Both the position numbers and the translations under genes were made by a program. From Otatea glauca (Eukaryota; Streptophyta; Magnoliopsida; Poales; Poaceae): a DNA stretch of 64,000 nucleotides. The notes beneath the pieces were generated by a model. That model searched no databases. It saw only the letters and a program-made list of their open reading frames with translations, and was not told where the DNA came from. Location: NCBI GenBank assembly GCA_036346275.1, contig CM070713.1, positions 56,353,567 to 56,417,566 on the forward strand, written 5' to 3'. Positions 58,732 to 64,000 of this stretch are shown here, one piece after another (positions within the stretch are counted from its first letter, which is position 1; each line of letters begins with the position of its first letter).

Positions 58732-59611
58732 TGACGAGTACTCATACCATGGGTACCCCCAGTGGCCCGGAGTGACGAACGGGCTGCCCCAAGCCCGGCT
58801 CTGGCCAAAGGCCCCCGCTGGGCCACGAAGGACACTCGTCTCCGACCAAACCAACCAGGGGGCGTCCGACCCCCGCCATAGGTCAGACTCCCCACAAGCT
58901 CCGACCAAGCTGAGGCGATCTCCACCAAAGGCCGAGTGCCAGGCCACCGCGGGCCGTTGGCCACCTGCTCCACAGACACGACAGCTCGGAAAGACCACAC
59001 GAGGGTAGGTGGCTCCTTCCCAAGGTAGCGAGGAGGTTGCCAAAATCAAAGCTCCAGTCTCATCATCCAGTCATGCGCAGTGTAAGGATGCGCTCCCTCC
59101 CGAGGCAGCACCGGAGCCAGCATTGAGGCGTCAGCATCTGACGGACGTACAAGAGGGTAGGTGCGCCATTTCCCGATGACACGAAAAACTGCGCCACTCG
59201 ATGAGTCCACCGACCCGACGTGGGGTAAGTGGACGCCGATCAAATCGTCAAGACCAAGGACCAGGACTCCTAGCCTAGGACACCTCATCCTTTCTTCTCC
59301 CAACTCCCCGTGTAACCTGCCTCCGACTGTATAAAGGGAGGTAGGGTCCTCTGAGGAGAGGGAGAGAGACCCCCTTAGTTCTTACCGACAAGCTGTTCTG
59401 GCTCCCACGGGTTCGAATCCTTAGCTCTCGCTTGTAATACCATGCAGTCATCTGCATCCGAAGCAATATAGCACCACCACACAAACAGGAGTAGGAACAT
59501 TCGGCCCGAACCAGTATACATCTTGGGCTTCTTGAGTCTAACCATTCAAGGATAGGGAACGCGCGGCCCCTTGACTAAAAAATTCACTCGTCGGTGCTCG
59601 AAACACCGACA
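58732..59611 (+). mobile_element. 5' LTR of another Gypsy element
   Basis: GC-rich 880-bp block from TGACGAGTAC to CACCGACA with TATAAAG at 59330-59336. The right end is fixed by the primer region GTTAGCGCGCCAGGTAGGGG at 59612-59631. The left end is set by the TG rule and by loss of GC-rich LTR character, so it is less sure. No second LTR in the window. Confidence 0.7.
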
Positions 59612-59881
59612 GTTAGCGCGCCAGGTAGGGGCCTTCGCGCGTCCTCATCGTCATCTCCGGATTCCCATTTGCTTCCTTGATGGCTTCCTTCACCCACGAC
59701 GGTGTGTCTGCATCGAGGAGCTAGATCTTTTTCGGCTCCCTCGACTTCATCGCCACTTCCGCGGGAGAGCTCGTGCTCATTCCCGCCACCTCTAGAGACC
59801 AGGCATCCACTAGGAGCCTGGAATACATCTCCGGCGACCTTGGCAACCTCCGGCTCGAGGCCCCCGTGCGGACCCCGAGGC
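59612..59881 (+). mobile_element. Primer site and leader of the 58.7-kb Gypsy element, cut by the next insertion
   Basis: Primer region followed by about 250 bp of leader without a clear gag frame. It stops at 59881, where an unrelated LTR begins. Confidence 0.6.
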
Positions 59882-62700
59882 TGTAAGGACCCGAATCCAC
59901 TGATTCGAACCCACTGTGTTTACCGCACTATTCCCAGGATCAACGCTAGTGCACACAGCTCAACATTGGTACATATCACATCATACTCAACGATAATAGA
60001 ATAATAGTTCATTCATTGATATAACTAAAGGTATGATCTTATGACCAATCTTACATTATTAAGCCACGCAGGGCAAGACTGAAAATATAACTAATGATTA
60101 AGCAGCGGAAAGTAGAAACGTAGATAGCTCATCAGTTCACCACAGGCAACCAACAAGGCTCGGACCCTAATGACTCGTGTCTTCTTGGACCTCATCTTCC
60201 AACACAGGTGTAGATTCTTCAACTGTTGATTATTGTTGTTTGGCAAGGGTGAGTACTTAAAGCACTCAACAAGTTGTGCACAGAATGCAATTCTATGTAT
60301 CTATATGTAAGGCTTATTCCAATGGATAGGCTATCATGGCTATTTTGCAATAAGCAGCATTTTATGAACAAATACAGTAAATAGATTGTAAAGAATGTAA
60401 AACAAATAACAATAGTAAATAAATTCAGGATTTCTCAAGTAAACCAAGTTTCCAATCCTAAATCAAGTTCCAATCTTCCATATGGCAATCCTGCCATCCC
60501 AACCAAGTTGTCCAATTAATTAAGCTAACCCTTAACTGTAATTCCCGAGCATTGCTCAATACCGCGAGCACGGCTATCCGAATAGTTTCACACTCTGCAG
60601 AGGTTATGCACTTTACCCACGTGATACAACCAAACACCACAAAGGCGAGAGATTATAACAAAGCCTTTACAATGCTCTATCTTAATCCGGTACTACCCGC
60701 TAAGGTTTCAACATCAAGTGGTCTGTAAACCACATCCAGGGCCCCCCTCTTGCGCCATGTGAATTACACCCTGACCCGGGAACTCACACCGACCATGATA
60801 GTATCAACATTAAGACATTGCAAATTACTTAGCTAGGCTGGCCCATACCAGACATGTGGTTGCATGATTGACTCAGGTCAAAGGCTTGCAAGGTTAAGTC
60901 CTTAGTGTGATCAAGGCAAGACTTCCACATACCATCGCCCTTCGGGCCCACCTTGCCTCCTCGCCTTGCCACTTGCCCCAATCTAAGTGATTATCACCCA
61001 GTTGATTACCAAGCACCACGTGCCATCAACAATTCAACATCGTTGCGTGACATGACTCGCCACAACAACTCAATCTCATCGTGTGATCCCACATGACACA
61101 CAAGTTCATAACATTGTTCCATATTCCATTAATCAAGATTAATTATCAATGGTGATGACACATGTGATGACGTGGCATGGCTAAGCAACTAATACGAACT
61201 AAACCTCCAATGTTGATTATAATTATTAACCAACTATATTAAACCAATCTAGGGTGACAATGGATCATGGCATACAATGACAAGGTAGGGTATAGACCAA
61301 TCTGTATTTTAGCTAAGCCCAAACTAATTTGAAACAGTTGTATAATTGAATTATATGCAATAGTGTAAATCAAACATAGCAATTTTACAACATGGGTTCA
61401 ACATGATCAAAGCACAACTTGCCTTGGAATAGGTCCTGATCTTGATCTGAAGTTTGCTCTTGAGTTCTTTGGATCTTCCTCGAAGCGTCGCACAATTCAA
61501 CGTCTACGCGTCCCGAAAGAGAAAAGCAAATAAACACCAAAACAGAGAGCAATTGAACTCCAAAAATCAAATAAAATTCACCATTAAATAGATCTCAATT
61601 TTACAAATTTTTAGAAACTGGAATCACTCAAATCAGTTACGATGCAAAAGATATAGCCTTTTGAAGTTTGAAATAAATCTTGAAATCGGAAAATACGAAA
61701 TTAACAGATTTATTTTTATTACGAAAACAAATTATTGCGTCGAGATGACGTCACGCCGACGTCGGCGCTGACCGAACTAATCGGGTGGCGACACGCGCCT
61801 CGGCGTATGGTCCTGGCCCACGACTCGCTACCGCTTACGGTGAGACTCGGCTCACGGCGCCTCGGCACCAAATACGCCGACGCGGCGCGCCGATTTGCCC
61901 ACCGCGCGGCGGAATCCCACCGCACAGATCACATCTAATGGCCACCGATCTCACCCCACGTGGCAAAGACGACAACCGCTGGATTTAGATCTAACGGCCA
62001 AGACGCACCGGCGTTCATCGCTTACGCGAGACGTGGCACAATCTCGCCCCTTCACGAGATCCGACGGTTACGAAGCTTCCACACGACAATGGCGGTGCGG
62101 CGGCGCAACTTCACCGGACTTGGGGCGATGGCCTCGACGACGGCGTTCCGGCGACAAAACGCCGCTACTGCTTCACGGGTCCGACGCGTTGAGGTACGGG
62201 GATCTCCGATCTGGAACCGGCACGGCTCGAAACGGCGAAACGGCGGCGAAAAACGAAGCGAAGACCGCGGCGGGCTTCGCGACTCAGCGAGCTTCGCACG
62301 GCAGCGGCGCGTCTCGACGTGCGAGGCTCGCGCACGGATGCGGCGCGGGGTGAGGATTTCAACGCCCGTGGCGGCGCCTTAAATAGCTGCACGGGAAGGC
62401 GTGCAAGGCCCGGACTCCAAGGACGGCTCCGTGGCGACGGCGGACTCCGGCGGCGACTCGGAAAGGTGACGCGGCTTCATCCGGGGTGTCCACGCGTCGC
62501 TCAACCAACGGCCCGGAGCGCTCGGCGACGCGGCGCAATCTCGGCCGTTGGATCTCGATCCAACGGTCAGCGGATTAGGTTTAGGGTTTCGGTTTCCAAA
62601 TGGTGCATGGTGACTTGGGCGCCGCACGGTTCGTGGGCCGGCCAGGATCGCTTCATTCGCTTTTTAAAGAGTTTTCAATTAAAATAATTCGGCCGAGAAT
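59882..62700 (-). mobile_element. Long Gypsy LTR, inverted relative of the 16.4-19.3 kb solo LTR
   Basis: On the plus strand it starts TGTAAGGACCCGAATCC, which aligns with the reverse complement of the 3' end of the 16403-19282 LTR. Matches continue in order, for example TACTACCCGCTAAGGTTTCA at about 60692 against the complement of 18470-18490. GC-rich promoter block at 61735-62560 with a TATTTAAG-like box on the minus strand near 62377-62384. Its right end is unclear; the TGTAAC start of the LTR could not be found. ORFs in the GC block are artefacts. Confidence 0.8.
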
Positions 62701-62967
62701 GTTGGCGGTCGGGTCCTCATGAAGTCGACAACTTGGAGTAAGGACGAGGCCCGCCATTGTTGTTACGCCGGCGGGTTGTTGATCGCGACCATATTGGTCA
62801 TCTGTTTGCATCATAGTCCGCATCAACCGAGTTTGCGCAGCGAGAAAAGCTCCCAAGTTCTCGCATATCCACCGGGCGGTGCTTGCTGCGGTGGTACTCC
62901 TTCATTGGGATTGTTGCTGGCGTAGACCACTTCCGAAGCCCCATTGTTCTTCGCGAGTGTTCACCAT
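62695..62967 (-). pseudogene. N-terminal Gypsy gag fragment, frameshifted
   Basis: ATG at 62967 opens MVNTREEQWGFGSGLRQQQ and meets a stop. The other two frames continue with SNNPNEGVPPQQAPPGGYA and then LAAQTRLMRTMMQTDDQYGR, which together look like a Gln/Pro-rich Gypsy Gag N-terminus. The reading then runs into the LTR near 62700. The fragment therefore sits where pol and the polypurine tract should be, implying a large internal deletion or a chimeric junction. Confidence 0.45.
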
Positions 62968-64000
62968 CCGCTTGATTGCTTCTTGGGTTAGGAAAGATAG
63001 ATGTAGCATAGATAAGATGCAAGAATTTCTAAGGCGGAAACAGGTTAAACCCAACTTAAATAATCTTTATTATTATTACTTGGTATGGTTGCTTACAATG
63101 CCTAAGGGCTTTGCAACACATCTTGCACACTCAACAAACAATTAAGAACCAACTAAACATGCAACTTTAACGTCTACTAAAAGGGTAAAGGCTAACTTAA
63201 AACGCGACTCAACACTCGAGTCTCAACACAACTCTAAGATCGACTCTCACTCATCCAAACACCACCTGCCGAGGCGATCCGGGCATACACTGGTGGGTGG
63301 GTGGCATGGGTGCGAACCTATCTGGTGACCCTCTGGGCTCCTCGGGCTCCCACTCACGCTCTTAGGGTCTTCTTCTTCTTCTTCTTGGCGACCTCATCCG
63401 GCTCCGGCGACTTGGTCCGCTATTTCTCGGCTACCGCAAGGCCTCCTCCACTTCATGATGACTCTGGGCTGCTGCGTCGCGGGTCTTTTGAAGCTCCCGC
63501 CTGCCCACTCAACGCCTCACACGCCGTCTCCAGCTCCTGCAGCGATGTCCTCAAGTGATCCTCCCGGCGGTGGCGAACTCAAGCAAGGGTGTCTGCGAGA
63601 GCACACTCTCCTTCCACGATCCGTCGACGCCGCACGCTTTCGCCTTTGTCGGGTGAAGTCGAAATACGGTGTTCTGGCTCGTAGGCGTAGTCGTGGCGAA
63701 TCCGTCGTGAGAGCAAGTCTAGCGACCTCTGAACTCCGCCTCGTAAGTGAACCTGCAGGCGGTGATGTGGATCGGTGCGGTGGTCTCGTCGCACTCTCGG
63801 CGAAGATGATCGGCTGCGTAAGAACCCCGATGCACACCGTTGACGTTCGATTGCTTCCTCGGTAGAGCGGACGATCAAAGCCTCCAATCACTTGAAGAAC
63901 TCTCCACGGCTCCATGGCATAGCCACCTGCCTTGACTCGAAGGATCGAAAGATCGGCATCTATTCAAAACAAAATTTTGAATAAGATCTCCACTCAAACT
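62968..64000. other. Unassigned right end
   Basis: 62970-63260 is AT-rich. 63260-63900 is GC-rich, with a (CTT)n tract at 63369-63390. On the minus strand a frame around 63360-63430 reads KSPEPDEVAKKKKKKTLRA and stops, which could be a C-terminus, but the frame upstream is broken and I recognise no domain. Could be the leader/LTR side of the same Gypsy element. No gene called. Confidence 0.3.

Noticed and set aside
61735..62690. ORFs of 67-152 aa on both strands
   Set aside because: Same GC-rich LTR block in the inverted relative; composition artefacts.
63455..63915. ORFs of 102-136 aa at the right end
   Set aside because: Mutually overlapping on both strands, no recognisable domain, GC-rich shadow pattern; support is insufficient.

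Overview
This window is nuclear DNA of a grass (Poaceae). The evidence is three split or GC-rich minus-strand host genes with plant splice signals, plus a dense load of plant LTR retrotransposons and small DNA transposons. The repeats resemble cereal families (BARE/RIRE1-type, SIRE-type and Tat-type elements). I cannot name the species. I saw no bacterial genes, CRISPR array, rRNA or tRNA gene.

Layout. 1-2447: the 3' part of a SIRE-like Copia LTR joined to a minus-strand Copia gag, its Met-tRNA primer site and its LTR. 2640-4120: a BARE/RIRE1-like solo LTR. 5136-5781: a two-exon gene of unknown function, with a 586-bp hAT element 164 bp upstream of its ATG. 6540-13080: intergenic DNA made almost entirely of tandem repeats and small TIR elements. 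14689-15288: an intronless CGR1/CCDC86-family gene (nucleolar, rRNA processing). 16403-19282: a 2.9-kb Gypsy-type solo LTR. 19283-22758: mostly unassigned DNA, possibly with exons of an unidentified gene, ending at a CACTA-like terminus. 23686-27615: a four-exon gene for the regulatory subunit of mitochondrial NAD-dependent isocitrate dehydrogenase, with a hAT element in intron 1. 28794-29619: a broken, 5'-truncated aspartic protease gene. 31277-37636: a complete but degenerate minus-strand Copia element. 37956-38112: a Mutator-type MITE.

The right third is a set of nested insertions. A Tat-type Gypsy element (39824-58501, TSD TAAAC, minus orientation) lost most of gag-pol but kept an integrase remnant and two plus-strand (antisense) ORFs, each behind its own TATA box. 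Its larger antisense ORF was split by a SIRE-type Copia element (43477-54375, TSD GAGTC). That element was later invaded by a BARE/RIRE1-like element, now reduced to a solo LTR (50710-52043, TSD GTATG). To the right are another Gypsy LTR with primer site (58732-59631) and an inverted relative of the 16-19 kb solo LTR (59882 to about 62700) next to a gag fragment.

The host genes do not form a pathway; their neighbourhood is ordinary genic islands between repeats. Coordinates of mobile elements are best where a target-site duplication (TSD) could be read by eye; those cases are stated. Family names rest on remembered motifs and terminal sequences, not on database searches.
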